Assembly: GCA_036749735.1 (NCBI GenBank)
Contig: DAINXV010000001.1
Location: 248,001 to 312,000 of the forward strand
Length of the DNA stretch: 64,000 nt
Direction: 5' to 3'
From: Lawsonella sp012842085
GTDB taxonomy: Bacteria > Actinomycetota > Actinomycetes > Mycobacteriales > Mycobacteriaceae
Positions 50,526-59,452 of this stretch are shown here, piece by piece. The position numbers and the translations under genes are program-made. Below the pieces are notes generated by a model. It was not told the DNA's origin, did no database searches, and saw nothing but the letters and a program-made list of their open reading frames with translations. Position 1 is the first letter of the stretch. Each line of letters begins with the position of its first letter.

Positions 50526-52016
50526 CTAGTGCTTACGGTACAACGATTTGCGCTGGTACACCGGCTCCGAGGTAACCAACACTCCCAGGTTGCGGAAAAT
50601 GCCTTCATCCACCGACCCCAAAATGGTGGTGGTGTGCACGTCGCAACCCTTCAGGTTTTGGATCTGTGCCAATGCTCTGCGCGCATATTCATCTTTGTTG
50701 GCCGAGACAGAAAGTGCAATCAGCACCTCATCCGTGTGCAAACGCGGGTTCAAAGAACCCAGGTGCTGCGTCTTCAACGTTTGGATCGGCTCGATGGATT
50801 CCCGCGCCAGCAGTTCCACCTCATCGGGAATACCCGCCAAATATTTGAGAGCATTCAGCAACATGGCGGATGAGCATCCCAACAGTGGCGATGTTTTGCC
50901 GGTAATGATGGTGCCGTCGTGGAGCTGAATAGCAGCTGCCGGGGCTTTTGTTTCCCGTTGCTTTTCGACTGCGGGCGGTACGACCGCCCGATCCGTGGTG
51001 GTGAGCTGCATTTTGCTCATCAGAAGGGCAATACGCTCCGACTGTTCCGGCTCCATTTCTTGCTGCCGTTCATAAACTTTCGCCTTATAGTAGCGGCGAA
51101 TAATTTCCTGCTTGGCAGCCTCGCGACAAACCTCGTCATCGCAGATGCAATAGCCCGCCATGTTGACACCCATGTCTGTGGGCGACTGGTAGGGGGATTG
51201 CCCCATGACCCCTTCCAGGAGGTGCTTCAGGACTGGGAAGACGTCTGCGTCGCGGTTATAGGAGACCACCTGTTCCCCGTAGGCGGCCAGGTGGAAGGGG
51301 TCGATAATGTTGGCGTCTTCCAGGTCTGCAGTGGCTGCCTCGTAGGCAACATTGACGGGATGGTCGAGGGGAAGGTTCCACACGGGGAACGTCTCGAATT
51401 TGGCGTATCCGGACTCCATCCCCTGCTGGTATTCCTGGTACACCTGGGAAAGGGCGACGGCCATCTTGCCGGAACCGGATCCGGGTGCGGCCACCACAAT
51501 GAGGTCGCGGGTGGTCTGCACGTACTCGTTTTTGCCGTAACCCTTTTTGGAGAGCACCAGACTGGTGTTGTTGGGGTATCCGGGGATGGGATAGTGCCGG
51601 GACACTTTAACGTCTTGGCGTTGCAATTTGCGGCGAAAGTCGCGAGCGTACTGGTTGGAGGACTCCCAGTGGGTGATGACAACATTTTCGGCTAAAAATC
51701 CGCGACTGCGGAAAACGTCGATGAGTCGGAGAATTTCTTCCTCATAGGAGATGCCGTTATCGGAGCGAACCCGACGGCTTAGAAGGTCTTTGGCGTTAAG
51801 AACCAGGATGATCTCGATTTCGTCTTTGAGAGATTCAAGCATCGAGATTTTGTTGTCAGGGGCAAAGCCCGGGAGCACCCGAGAGGCATGCATATCATCA
51901 AATAGCTTGCCGCCCATTTCTAGGTAAAGCTTGCCGTCGAATTGTTTACGCCGCTCTGCGATCTGGCGTGATTGAAGTTCAATATATTTTTGGCGATCAA
52001 AGCCAACGACGGTCAT
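50526..52016 (-). CDS. DUF1846 family protein
   Basis: 496 residues. GFDRQKYIELQSRQIAERRKQFDGKLYLEMGGKLFDDMHASRVLPGF is the highly conserved start of DUF1846. Later blocks are VVITHW, PGYPN, VVAAPGSGSGKMAVALSQ (a P-loop-like GSGSGK near residue 185) and GCSSAMLLNALKYLAG. A known structure in this family shows a nucleotide-binding-like fold, but the activity is not established. ATG with AGAAGGATACGAGG upstream. Followed by DUF436 and preceded by the AGCS symporter gene, all on the minus strand. Confidence 0.93.
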   Translation of the reverse strand: MTVVGFDRQKYIELQSRQIAERRKQFDGKLYLEMGGKLFDDMHASRVLPGFAPDNKISMLESLKDEIEIILVLNAKDLLSRRVRSDNGISYEEEILRLIDVFRSRGFLAENVVITHWESSNQYARDFRRKLQRQDVKVSRHYPIPGYPNNTSLVLSKKGYGKNEYVQTTRDLIVVAAPGSGSGKMAVALSQVYQEYQQGMESGYAKFETFPVWNLPLDHPVNVAYEAATADLEDANIIDPFHLAAYGEQVVSYNRDADVFPVLKHLLEGVMGQSPYQSPTDMGVNMAGYCICDDEVCREAAKQEIIRRYYKAKVYERQQEMEPEQSERIALLMSKMQLTTTDRAVVPPAVEKQRETKAPAAAIQLHDGTIITGKTSPLLGCSSAMLLNALKYLAGIPDEVELLARESIEPIQTLKTQHLGSLNPRLHTDEVLIALSVSANKDEYARRALAQIQNLKGCDVHTTTILGSVDEGIFRNLGVLVTSEPVYQRKSLYRKH

Positions 52017-52084
52017 AACCTCGTATCCTTCTGGAATTTTTACTAATAGCTTCGCGCCATCCGGTAATCGAATGGGCGCTGTGT

Positions 52085-53734
52085 CTATTCTCGCACAGGT
52101 TCCCCACCAGAACCTTCATCAGGCATCTCATCCGAATAGAATTCATCGTTAAATTCACCCGGTTCGGATCCAGTAGGAACATTCCCCATGGATCCGCCGC
52201 CTTCTGGAATGTTGCCGACAAGTACTGCCGGGTCCGCGCCACCATTAGGTTTGTAAAGCCTTCCCAGCTGGTGGTCTTCGTGTACCGGGGCGATGTCGCC
52301 CTCTTCCACACGCTTCCGGTAGCCAAAAATTTCTTTCTTAATAAGTGGGGCCAGGAAGTACAGTCCGATCAGGTTCGGCACTGCCATTAAGAAGAGCATG
52401 CCGTCGCCGAAGGCGATAATGGCGTCCAGTGGTGCCACCGCACCCACCACGATGAGAAGCACAAAAATAACGTTGTAGATGGCTTCCGCAACCCGGGACC
52501 CGTTAAACAGGTAGCCCACCGCTTTCTTGGCGTAGTACGACTGTGACAGCATCGTGGAGAAGGCGAAGAGCACCACTGCCACAGTGAGCAGGTAGGACAT
52601 ACCGGAGCCGAGACTTTGCCAGGCTTGGGAAGTGATTTCAACGCCTTCCACGCCTTCCGCGGGGTTTTCCCAGACTCCCGTAATAACGACAGTGACGGCA
52701 GTTAAGAAACACACCACAACAGAGTCCACAAAAGGCTCCCACATGGCGACAAGGCCCTGGGAGGCGGGGCGGCGAGTTTTCACGGTGGAGTGCGCAAAAC
52801 CAGCGGTACCGGTTCCGGCGGCATTGGAGAATGCGGCGCGCCTAATACCCACAATGATGGATCCCACGGCACCACCAGCTGCACCGCGTCCGGTGAATGC
52901 CCCTTCCACAATAATGGCGATCGCCTGGGGAAGCTGGTTGAGGTGAACGAAAATGATGAGCAGGCTGACGGAGATGTAGAGGATGGCCATGACGGGAACA
53001 ATGCGCGCGGTGTAGTTACCGATCTTGGTGATGCCACCAATAATGACAACCGCTACCAGCAGCGCGAAAACAATTCCGATAACCCACGCAAAATTGTCGA
53101 GACGGCCATCTGCAGCCACCATCACCTGCGACACTGCTTGGTTTGCTTGGAAGAGCGCACCGGAGCCAGTCATACCGAAGATAGTGGCGATGGCGAAGCA
53201 CACTGCGAGAACTTTTCCGAGACCACCTTTGCCAAGCTGAGCCAGGCCATCCCGCAGGTAATACATGGGGCCGCCGTCAGTTTTTCCGTCTTCGCGCAGC
53301 ACCCTGAATTTGGATCCCATAGTAGCTTCCGCCATTTTGACAGCCATGCCGAAAAGCCCCGCTATCACAATCCAGAAAGCGGCACCCGGTCCACCAATAG
53401 AGATGGCGATAGCGACACCTGCAATATTGCCGAGTCCAACAGTCCCAGATAGTTCGGTGGCGAGTGCTTGGAAGGAAGTTACTTCACCGGGATCGGTGGC
53501 ACGCGCAAAGCGACCTCTAATTGCGGTGTAGGAGATGCGGTGAGCTCCGGGGCGGAGCTGCTGCCATCCCAGATAAACAGTAAAAAAGATGGATCCGACG
53601 AAAAGCCAAACCAAAATGAGGGGGATTTCATTGTCGCCTACCGGGATAGCAAAGAAAACTATCGCGGTAAACCAATCCGCTAGGGGTTGAATGTATTTCT
53701 CGATGCCAGCGCTAAAAGAGTCCATAAAGTCCAA
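52085..53734 (-). CDS. Sodium:alanine/glycine symporter, AGCS family
   Basis: 549 residues, about ten membrane helices. ATELSGTVGLGNIAGVAIAISIGGPGAAFWI is the AGCS signature; GGPMYYLRDGL and RAAFSNAAGTGTAGFAHS follow. Imports small neutral amino acids with sodium. The C-terminus has a long acidic cytoplasmic tail of about 60 residues (Gly/Pro/Glu-rich, ending GGEPVRE) beyond the usual end, of unknown use. The ATG has only a weak ribosome binding site (TTGGAC). Confidence 0.93.
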   Translation of the reverse strand: MDFMDSFSAGIEKYIQPLADWFTAIVFFAIPVGDNEIPLILVWLFVGSIFFTVYLGWQQLRPGAHRISYTAIRGRFARATDPGEVTSFQALATELSGTVGLGNIAGVAIAISIGGPGAAFWIVIAGLFGMAVKMAEATMGSKFRVLREDGKTDGGPMYYLRDGLAQLGKGGLGKVLAVCFAIATIFGMTGSGALFQANQAVSQVMVAADGRLDNFAWVIGIVFALLVAVVIIGGITKIGNYTARIVPVMAILYISVSLLIIFVHLNQLPQAIAIIVEGAFTGRGAAGGAVGSIIVGIRRAAFSNAAGTGTAGFAHSTVKTRRPASQGLVAMWEPFVDSVVVCFLTAVTVVITGVWENPAEGVEGVEITSQAWQSLGSGMSYLLTVAVVLFAFSTMLSQSYYAKKAVGYLFNGSRVAEAIYNVIFVLLIVVGAVAPLDAIIAFGDGMLFLMAVPNLIGLYFLAPLIKKEIFGYRKRVEEGDIAPVHEDHQLGRLYKPNGGADPAVLVGNIPEGGGSMGNVPTGSEPGEFNDEFYSDEMPDEGSGGEPVRE

Positions 53735-53772
53735 GCGGTTTAACTACATTTACACTTTTTAACCAAAAATAT

Positions 53773-53818
53773 AAGACGGCTCGGCTCTGAATTTTATTTA
53801 TCAGAGACGAGCCGTCTT
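53773..53818 (-). terminator. Terminator of the initiator tRNA
   Basis: Eleven-base outer stem (53773-53783 with 53808-53818) plus a 6-base inner stem (53785-53790 with 53801-53806). The minus strand continues AUAUUUUUGG. Confidence 0.8.
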
Positions 53819-53823
53819 CTTAG

Positions 53824-53897
53824 TAGCGGGGGCAGGATTCGAACCTACGACCTCTGGGTTATGAGCCCAGCGAGCTACCGAACTGCTCCACCCCGCG
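53824..53897 (-). tRNA. Initiator tRNA-fMet (anticodon CAU)
   Basis: Acceptor CGCGGGG pairs with CCCCGC from the second base, leaving the unpaired first position (C1 against U72) that marks initiator tRNA. The anticodon loop CTCATAA sits in a GGG/CCC-ended stem, and the T arm is GTAGG-TTCGAAT-CCTGC. CCA is not encoded. Confidence 0.93.
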
Positions 53898-53965
53898 GTG
53901 TTGCGTTATCAACGTTAGTGTCCGCGGAGGGAAGAAGCAAATCAATTAGCTCGGTTGGGGCGGTT

Positions 53966-55018
53966 TTAGAATCCGGTTGCGAGGAACGGAAGGGTGGCCT
54001 CACAACGTGGGTTGGCAATGTTTACTCCCAGGTCAATAAGCATGTAGTCAATGGCACGAGGATCGTAAACAATGGCGTGGTGGTCCGACTTGTTCTTAGA
54101 GCAGCCATCCTGCAGACGCACGTTATTGACGGTTGCGCCCGGGCCTTGCTGCAGCCAAGTTGATTCGATCGGGGTTACCACCATGTCCTTCTCGCTAGAG
54201 ATGACGGTGTAGTTGACACCGGGGACAGTGTCTCCCGCTTCGGTATTCATACGCACAATTTCGGAATCCGGAAGAAGTCCGATGGCAGCTAGACCACCAA
54301 GCTTGGCGACAACCGGATCAATCATTTCATTGAGACCCAGTTTGTGCATGGCCACAATAACGTTGCCGAGTTTACTGAGGTCGGTGCCATGGTGTGCACC
54401 AGCCAGGCTGACAAAGTTACGGACCTTGTTCATAGCCGGGTTCTGAGGATCAGCTCCACCATAGAAGTGCAAGTAGGTTTGGACTACCAGTCCACCTTGC
54501 GACCAGGAAACAAGATCAACCTGCTTGGCGCCAGTCTTGGCAAGTACTGCATCGACGTAGTCACGGAGTTCCATAGCTCCGGTCCACGCATCATCCATAC
54601 CGTTGAATCCGGGGATCATGCCAGCGAGAGACTTGTTCTTCTCTTTGCCGTAGGTGGGGGCAAAAACGCAGAATCCGTTGGATTTCAGAGCTGTGGAAAT
54701 CTTGGTCCAGGGGGTGTAAGGAACCGATGCATAACCATGCACGAGCAGCACCGGACGTGGACGCTCCTTGGTGGGTTTGCAGTTCCAGTCGTTAGCTCCC
54801 GGAGGTGCCTTTTCGGCATCGTCAAAATTTAACATTGCCTCCAGGTAGTTATTTACTTCCTTGCCTTCACCCTTCGTATGATCCTGCGGAGCTTGAATAA
54901 CCACATTGTCGGAAGGAGTGGACGGGACTTCTGAGGCCGCGTGCGCTACAGCGGGGAGAGCCACCATAGTGGCTGCTGCCAACGCTAAAATGCGCAGGGG
55001 AGCATGCTTTTTAATCAT
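53966..55018 (-). CDS. Secreted lipase/esterase of the alpha/beta-hydrolase class 2 type
   Basis: 350 residues with a signal peptide (MIKKHAPLRILALAAATMVALPAVAHA, cleavage after AHA near 27). LLVHGYASVPYTPW is the oxyanion region, the nucleophile Ser173 is in LVSWSQGG, and a likely catalytic His is in KSDHHAIVYDP. The elbow reads S-W-S-Q-G, where G-x-S-x-G is normal. LAGAHHGTDLS is typical of this lipase group in corynebacteria and mycobacteria. Three Cys pairs are possible in the mature part. ATG with GAGGAT about 6 bases upstream. This is the second secreted lipase of the window. Confidence 0.87.
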   Translation of the reverse strand: MIKKHAPLRILALAAATMVALPAVAHAASEVPSTPSDNVVIQAPQDHTKGEGKEVNNYLEAMLNFDDAEKAPPGANDWNCKPTKERPRPVLLVHGYASVPYTPWTKISTALKSNGFCVFAPTYGKEKNKSLAGMIPGFNGMDDAWTGAMELRDYVDAVLAKTGAKQVDLVSWSQGGLVVQTYLHFYGGADPQNPAMNKVRNFVSLAGAHHGTDLSKLGNVIVAMHKLGLNEMIDPVVAKLGGLAAIGLLPDSEIVRMNTEAGDTVPGVNYTVISSEKDMVVTPIESTWLQQGPGATVNNVRLQDGCSKNKSDHHAIVYDPRAIDYMLIDLGVNIANPRCEATLPFLATGF

Positions 55019-55122
55019 GAAATTATCCTCATCTTCAATGAGCGAGCGATTACTTGTTAATGAACCATACTCCTCTTCGCAACTATTTAGTCACTAATTA
55101 AGGCAACTATTTCGGCAACAAG

Positions 55123-55178
55123 AAAAACCGCCCCTCTGTTGTAGTCTCCAAAAAAGACATTCCAGAAGGGCGGTTTTT
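55123..55178. terminator. Terminator after the UPF0182 gene
   Basis: Perfect 11-base stem (55123-55133 with 55168-55178) with A-run and T-run ends, usable in both directions; 24 bp beyond the UPF0182 stop. The remaining space up to the lipase start (55018) holds the lipase promoter region. Confidence 0.85.
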
Positions 55179-55201
55179 TACAAATTATCTAGTCAGACAT
55201 A

Positions 55202-58200
55202 CTATTCGGCAGCATTCTGATATTCCTGGGCGGCTTTATCGAGCTCTTCGAGTGCCTTGCCAAAGTTACCCAGGTCACCGGATGCTTGCGCTTGACGCAC
55301 AGCGGCGATTGCTGCGCTCAGTTTGGCAGCAGCCTCATCGCGGCTCAAATTTCCATTCGAGGGGGCGGCCAGTGCAGGTGCCTCTGGATCGGTTTCGAGA
55401 CCCTCCGGTTTGTCAACCATTGAGCCATCCAGTCCGACTTGTTCCAGTGCGGCAGAGAGGGATCGACCATAACCGAGGCGATCGTTATACATCACCATCA
55501 CACGGATGAGCTTCGGATAGGCCGATTCTTGGCCTTTCCGCTGCGCATAAAGTGGCTCCACATACAGCACACCACCGTCGCCGATGGGAAGGGTAAGGAG
55601 GTTACCGTAGATAATCTCGTTAGCGCCCTCAAGCTGCAGTTTCTCTGTTTGGTAGCCACCGGCAGAGGTCATCCGGTCCAAAGCGTTCTTGGGGCCTTGG
55701 GTGGTGGTGTTGGTCGGCCATTGGCGAATCGTAATATGCCCATAGGTGTCCGGATCGGAGGATACGGAGATCTGTGCGGACAAGAATTCGCGTTTATTCC
55801 ACAGCATCGGCGTGGTCAGCTGGAAGCTGGGTTTACCGGTGCGCGGATCAGCAGCAACCACGTAGTACGGGGGCTGGTCGTAGAGACCGTCACGTGCGGC
55901 AGCAGCCTCTTCCCCACCTTCGCCGATGGTCGGCTCGTTGGGAACCTGCCAGTAGCTACCACCGGTGTAGAAGTCCAGTGGTGCGGTGACGTGGTAGCGG
56001 GAAAGGATTTCGCGCTGGGCTTTAAACAAATCCTCGGGGTAGCGAATGTGGTCCACCAATTCGTCCGACATGGCGGCACGTGGCTGCACAACACCCGGGA
56101 ACACTTTTGTCCACGCCTTCAGTACCGGGTCCTTGTCGTCGAATTCGTAGAGGTTGACGGTGCCGTCGTAGGCATCCACCACGGCCTTCACCGAGTTGCG
56201 CATATACGAGATTTGCATATTGGGGGAACGACGCTCCCGTTTGCCACTTTGGGCGTCGGAAGTGACTTCCGCCAAGTTGAGTTTCTGCGCATAGGGCAGG
56301 TTGTCCAGGGTGGTGTATCCGTCCACAATCCACTTGATGCGACCATCAATAATGGCCGGGTATACCGCGGTATCGACGGTCAGCCACGGGGCCACCTTTT
56401 CGACACGGTCGCGGGGGTCACGGTTCAGCAGCAGCTTCGAATCCTCCCCAATGAGGCGGGAAAGAAGGAAGTTGAGCTCGGTGTAGTCCACCGTGTAGGC
56501 GAGCCGGTTGAAGACGCTTCCAATCGGCACACCACCTTTACCGGTGTAGGTGTAGTTGGAGCCATCCGTATCGTACTCCTGAGCCCCACCAGTGGTTTTA
56601 ACAATGGCGTAGTCGGGATCCTGTTGTGCAATCAGCGGACCGTAGTAGATACGCGGCTGGGTAACCCGCAGGTTAGCGCCTTCCGAAATGGCAGCAGCAT
56701 CACGTTCTGCCTCACTCTTAGAGTCAGCTTGCGCCTTGTCTTCTTTTTTGGCGTTGATGGACTGGATGTCGTAGACCTCATATTTGGGGTTACCGCCACG
56801 GTCACCAGCATCGGTGACAATCGCGTCCACCGTGTTGGCAGGGGCAGCCACAAAACCGTTTCCGTGGGTGTAGACCGTGTGGCGGTTAATCCAGTCTCGC
56901 TGGTTGCCGGTGAGGGCATTGGGATTAATTTCGCGGACGGCAACCACATAGTCCCGCAGGCGCCCATCAACCGTGTAGCGGTCGATGGAAAGAGTTTGGG
57001 GGAAGCCGTAGAAACTGCGCAGCTGCTTGGATTGGGTGAACGCAGGAGACAACACGTTCGGATCCAGTAGGCGAATATTCCCGAGCGTGGCAGCCACACC
57101 CTTATCGCCGGAGTCAGGAACAGGCGCATTTTCCTTACCGAAATTACGTTTCACAGTAAGGTTGTCGTCGCCCAAGTTGTAGGCGAAGCGGGTGGCCTTG
57201 ATGTTTCTATCAATGAAGACTTTTTCTTTATCGGCCTTGTTCGGTTTCACCGAGAACTGTTCGACAACGAAAGGCCAGGCGTTTCCGACCAGCACGCCCG
57301 ACACCAGCATCAGGACGACTGCCAGGGCGGGGATGCGCAGATCCCGGAGGAAGAAGCTGGCGAAGAAGGCTGCCGCACACAGTACTGCAATCACCGTCAG
57401 GAGCAGTTTCGCAGGCAGCAGAATGTTCACGGAAGTGTAGCCGGCACCAGTGATCGTCTGGTCCTTAAACACGATGGTGTCGCTCAGCAGTTCGTAGCGG
57501 TCAAGCCAGTAACCCCATCCCACGAAAAGAATCAGGATGGTACCAAAGATAGCGACCTGTTTGCGTGCGGAGCTGGCCATCCGCACAACGGCTTTGCGCG
57601 ACTTGTTGCGGGGGCGCAGCACTAGCGAACCCAGAATGTAGTGCAGCAGCAGGTTGATGGCGAGAGCTATTCCCACCAGCACCGTCAACCAGCTCACAAT
57701 GAGGCTGAGGAAGGGCAGCTGAAAAGCATAGAAAGCGAGATCTTTGCCGTATTGGGGATCAGTCTGGCCGAAGCTTTCATGGTTGAAGAAGAGGCTGGCC
57801 ATCCGCCAGTCAGCCTGTGCGGAGAGTCCGAACATAATGCCGGCGACCAGAGCCGCCAGGGAGAAGGTTAGGACGCGTCTGGAGGAGAAAAGCCTACGGT
57901 AGGGTTCCAGTGCCGGGTTCTTGGGTTCGGTATCGTTTTTGGGGCGAATCCGGAACGCTAATTCGAGGGCGGCATACACCACCAGGGCAGATATCAGCCC
58001 AAAGATGAGGAACATTCCGATCCGGATACCAACCATTGTTCCGAATACCGCTGTTTGCTCGACAGAGCGGTACCACAGGAAAGTGGTATACAGCTTGATG
58101 AGCGGCGGGATGACAAGGAAAAGCCCGACAATAACCGCTACCACAATGCCAGCTATACGAACATTTTTCTTCTGTTTGGGTGTCATTGCCGGACGCGGCC

Positions 58201-58261
58201 GCTGCGGCTGCTGCGGATTGTTAGGTTCAAACGAACCGAATCCAGGAATGCTAAATGCCAT
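55202..58261 (-). CDS. UPF0182 family large membrane protein
   Basis: 1019 residues. About seven membrane helices lie in the first 330 residues, then a large extracytoplasmic domain (about 340-950), and a low-complexity acidic/Ala end predicted as helix (KLSAAIAAVRQAQASG). The family (COG1615, Rv3193c) is nearly universal in actinobacteria; function is not established. Conserved blocks such as RFSVKPN, NIRLLDPN, LSRYHVTAPLDFYTGGSYW and ATAA-like Pro/Thr stretches are seen. ATG with GGAGG 10 bases upstream. The PDZ-Lon gene lies 64 bp upstream on the same strand. Confidence 0.95.
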   Translation of the reverse strand: MAFSIPGFGSFEPNNPQQPQRPRPAMTPKQKKNVRIAGIVVAVIVGLFLVIPPLIKLYTTFLWYRSVEQTAVFGTMVGIRIGMFLIFGLISALVVYAALELAFRIRPKNDTEPKNPALEPYRRLFSSRRVLTFSLAALVAGIMFGLSAQADWRMASLFFNHESFGQTDPQYGKDLAFYAFQLPFLSLIVSWLTVLVGIALAINLLLHYILGSLVLRPRNKSRKAVVRMASSARKQVAIFGTILILFVGWGYWLDRYELLSDTIVFKDQTITGAGYTSVNILLPAKLLLTVIAVLCAAAFFASFFLRDLRIPALAVVLMLVSGVLVGNAWPFVVEQFSVKPNKADKEKVFIDRNIKATRFAYNLGDDNLTVKRNFGKENAPVPDSGDKGVAATLGNIRLLDPNVLSPAFTQSKQLRSFYGFPQTLSIDRYTVDGRLRDYVVAVREINPNALTGNQRDWINRHTVYTHGNGFVAAPANTVDAIVTDAGDRGGNPKYEVYDIQSINAKKEDKAQADSKSEAERDAAAISEGANLRVTQPRIYYGPLIAQQDPDYAIVKTTGGAQEYDTDGSNYTYTGKGGVPIGSVFNRLAYTVDYTELNFLLSRLIGEDSKLLLNRDPRDRVEKVAPWLTVDTAVYPAIIDGRIKWIVDGYTTLDNLPYAQKLNLAEVTSDAQSGKRERRSPNMQISYMRNSVKAVVDAYDGTVNLYEFDDKDPVLKAWTKVFPGVVQPRAAMSDELVDHIRYPEDLFKAQREILSRYHVTAPLDFYTGGSYWQVPNEPTIGEGGEEAAAARDGLYDQPPYYVVAADPRTGKPSFQLTTPMLWNKREFLSAQISVSSDPDTYGHITIRQWPTNTTTQGPKNALDRMTSAGGYQTEKLQLEGANEIIYGNLLTLPIGDGGVLYVEPLYAQRKGQESAYPKLIRVMVMYNDRLGYGRSLSAALEQVGLDGSMVDKPEGLETDPEAPALAAPSNGNLSRDEAAAKLSAAIAAVRQAQASGDLGNFGKALEELDKAAQEYQNAAE

Positions 58262-58325
58262 AGTTGGTGGTTCCTCCGTGCCAGGTTAGTGTCTACAGCT
58301 TACGGGAAAACCCCAAAACTAGCAG

Positions 58326-59387
58326 CTAATTATTAACTGGGCAGGTGGGGGCTTTTTCTCCGGCGCGAATCTTCGCGAGGGAATCCAGGGCACTCTGCAG
58401 TGTCGTCACCCGCACTAAAGTAATTCCCTCGCGTGGGGCGGCCACTGCCTCTGCACAGTTTTTGGAGGGCACGAAGAAATATTTGGCGCCAGCCCGCTGC
58501 GCTCCCACCAGTTTGTGGGTTATTCCGCCAATGGGACCGACGGTGCCGTCGTAGTCCATGGTGCCGGTGCCAGCAATATGTTTCCCTGCAGTGAGGGATC
58601 CGGGCGAAAGCTTATCGATGATGGCGAGGGTGAACATGAGGCCAGCGGATGGGCCACCCACATCCGCTAGATTTATGCGTACTTTAATCGGTCCGATGGG
58701 TTCAGAGTAGATCCCCACACCCAGCAGTCCCCGGTCGGTGACGTCGGGGGCACCACTTTTAAGAGCAATGGTGTGGGTGATGGGTTGGCCGTCGCGAATA
58801 ACCGAAACTGCGACCTTGTCGCCTGCTTTGGTTCCCCGCAAAGCCGCATGCACATCAGAAGAAAGGCTAATAATCTTGCCGTTTACTGCCGCAATCTGAT
58901 CACCCGATTTGAGTTTTCCGGCAGCGGGACTGTCTTTGAAGATAGCTCCCACATAGGTAGCGATCGGATAGTCCAGGTAGTTCATGGCGGCAGTGATGGC
59001 GGCGTTTTCGGAGCGCGACATTTCTGCTGCCTGAATCTTGCTCATTTGTTCGTTGCTGATCCCCTTGGGGAATAGAGCAGAACGGGGAACGACACTCCAA
59101 TCACTCTTGATACCGAGCTGGAGTGCGGTAAAGAATCCGAAGCCGGTGAGCACGTTGACGGTGACCATGTCGAGATTGCCATCAACTTGGTCTGGTTCGG
59201 TACCGGAGATTTCTATGACCGGTACGCGGACAATCTTGTTGTCCTTATTTTTCACCTTGGTTTGTCCCAAAGTGTTGAAGGTTGGCCCGGGCCCCACAGC
59301 CGCTAAAGGCAGCTGCACAAATGCGCCCAGAGCGAGCACAAGAATGATGGCAAGCGTAATAGCTAGGGAACGGCGTGTCTTCTTCAC
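58326..59387 (-). CDS. Membrane-anchored PDZ domain/Lon-like serine protease
   Basis: 353 residues: an N-terminal membrane anchor (about 8-30), a PDZ domain (about 140-210, DSPAAGKLKSGDQIAAVNG) and a Lon (S16) proteolytic domain with the Ser-Lys dyad, Ser248 in GGPSAG and Lys292 in GITHKLVGA. The active site faces outward. No ATPase domain is present, as in YlbL/Rv3194c proteins. Substrates are unknown. The GTG start sits 7 bp after a TAGGCT -10 without a ribosome binding site. Diverges from the zincin gene over 65 bp. Confidence 0.92.
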   Translation of the reverse strand: MKKTRRSLAITLAIILVLALGAFVQLPLAAVGPGPTFNTLGQTKVKNKDNKIVRVPVIEISGTEPDQVDGNLDMVTVNVLTGFGFFTALQLGIKSDWSVVPRSALFPKGISNEQMSKIQAAEMSRSENAAITAAMNYLDYPIATYVGAIFKDSPAAGKLKSGDQIAAVNGKIISLSSDVHAALRGTKAGDKVAVSVIRDGQPITHTIALKSGAPDVTDRGLLGVGIYSEPIGPIKVRINLADVGGPSAGLMFTLAIIDKLSPGSLTAGKHIAGTGTMDYDGTVGPIGGITHKLVGAQRAGAKYFFVPSKNCAEAVAAPREGITLVRVTTLQSALDSLAKIRAGEKAPTCPVNN

Positions 59388-59394
59388 GAAAGAC

Positions 59395-59400
59395 AGCCTA
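59395..59400 (-). promoter_or_regulatory. -10 element of the PDZ-Lon gene (leaderless)
   Basis: TAGGCT on the minus strand, 7 bp before GTG 59387. Confidence 0.45.
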
Positions 59401-59440
59401 CCTGTTTGGAATAATCCGTGCCGTCACGTGCCAATAACGG

Positions 59441-59446
59441 TACCCT
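59441..59446 (+). promoter_or_regulatory. -10 element of the zincin gene (leaderless)
   Basis: TACCCT ends 6 bp before ATG 59453. Confidence 0.5.
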
Positions 59447-59452
59447 TGCAGT

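Noticed and set aside
2899..53897. tRNA genes as integration sites of mobile elements
   Set aside because: No integrase, duplicated tRNA 3' end or phage gene lies next to any of the three tRNAs or ssrA.
55087..55097. Short palindrome TTAGTCACTAA upstream of the second lipase
   Set aside because: Eleven bases in an AT-rich intergenic stretch are too likely by chance, with no second copy nearby.
55439..57070. Open frame of 543 codons on the plus strand
   Set aside because: Lies wholly opposite the well-conserved UPF0182 gene, has no recognisable motif and reads as an antisense shadow.
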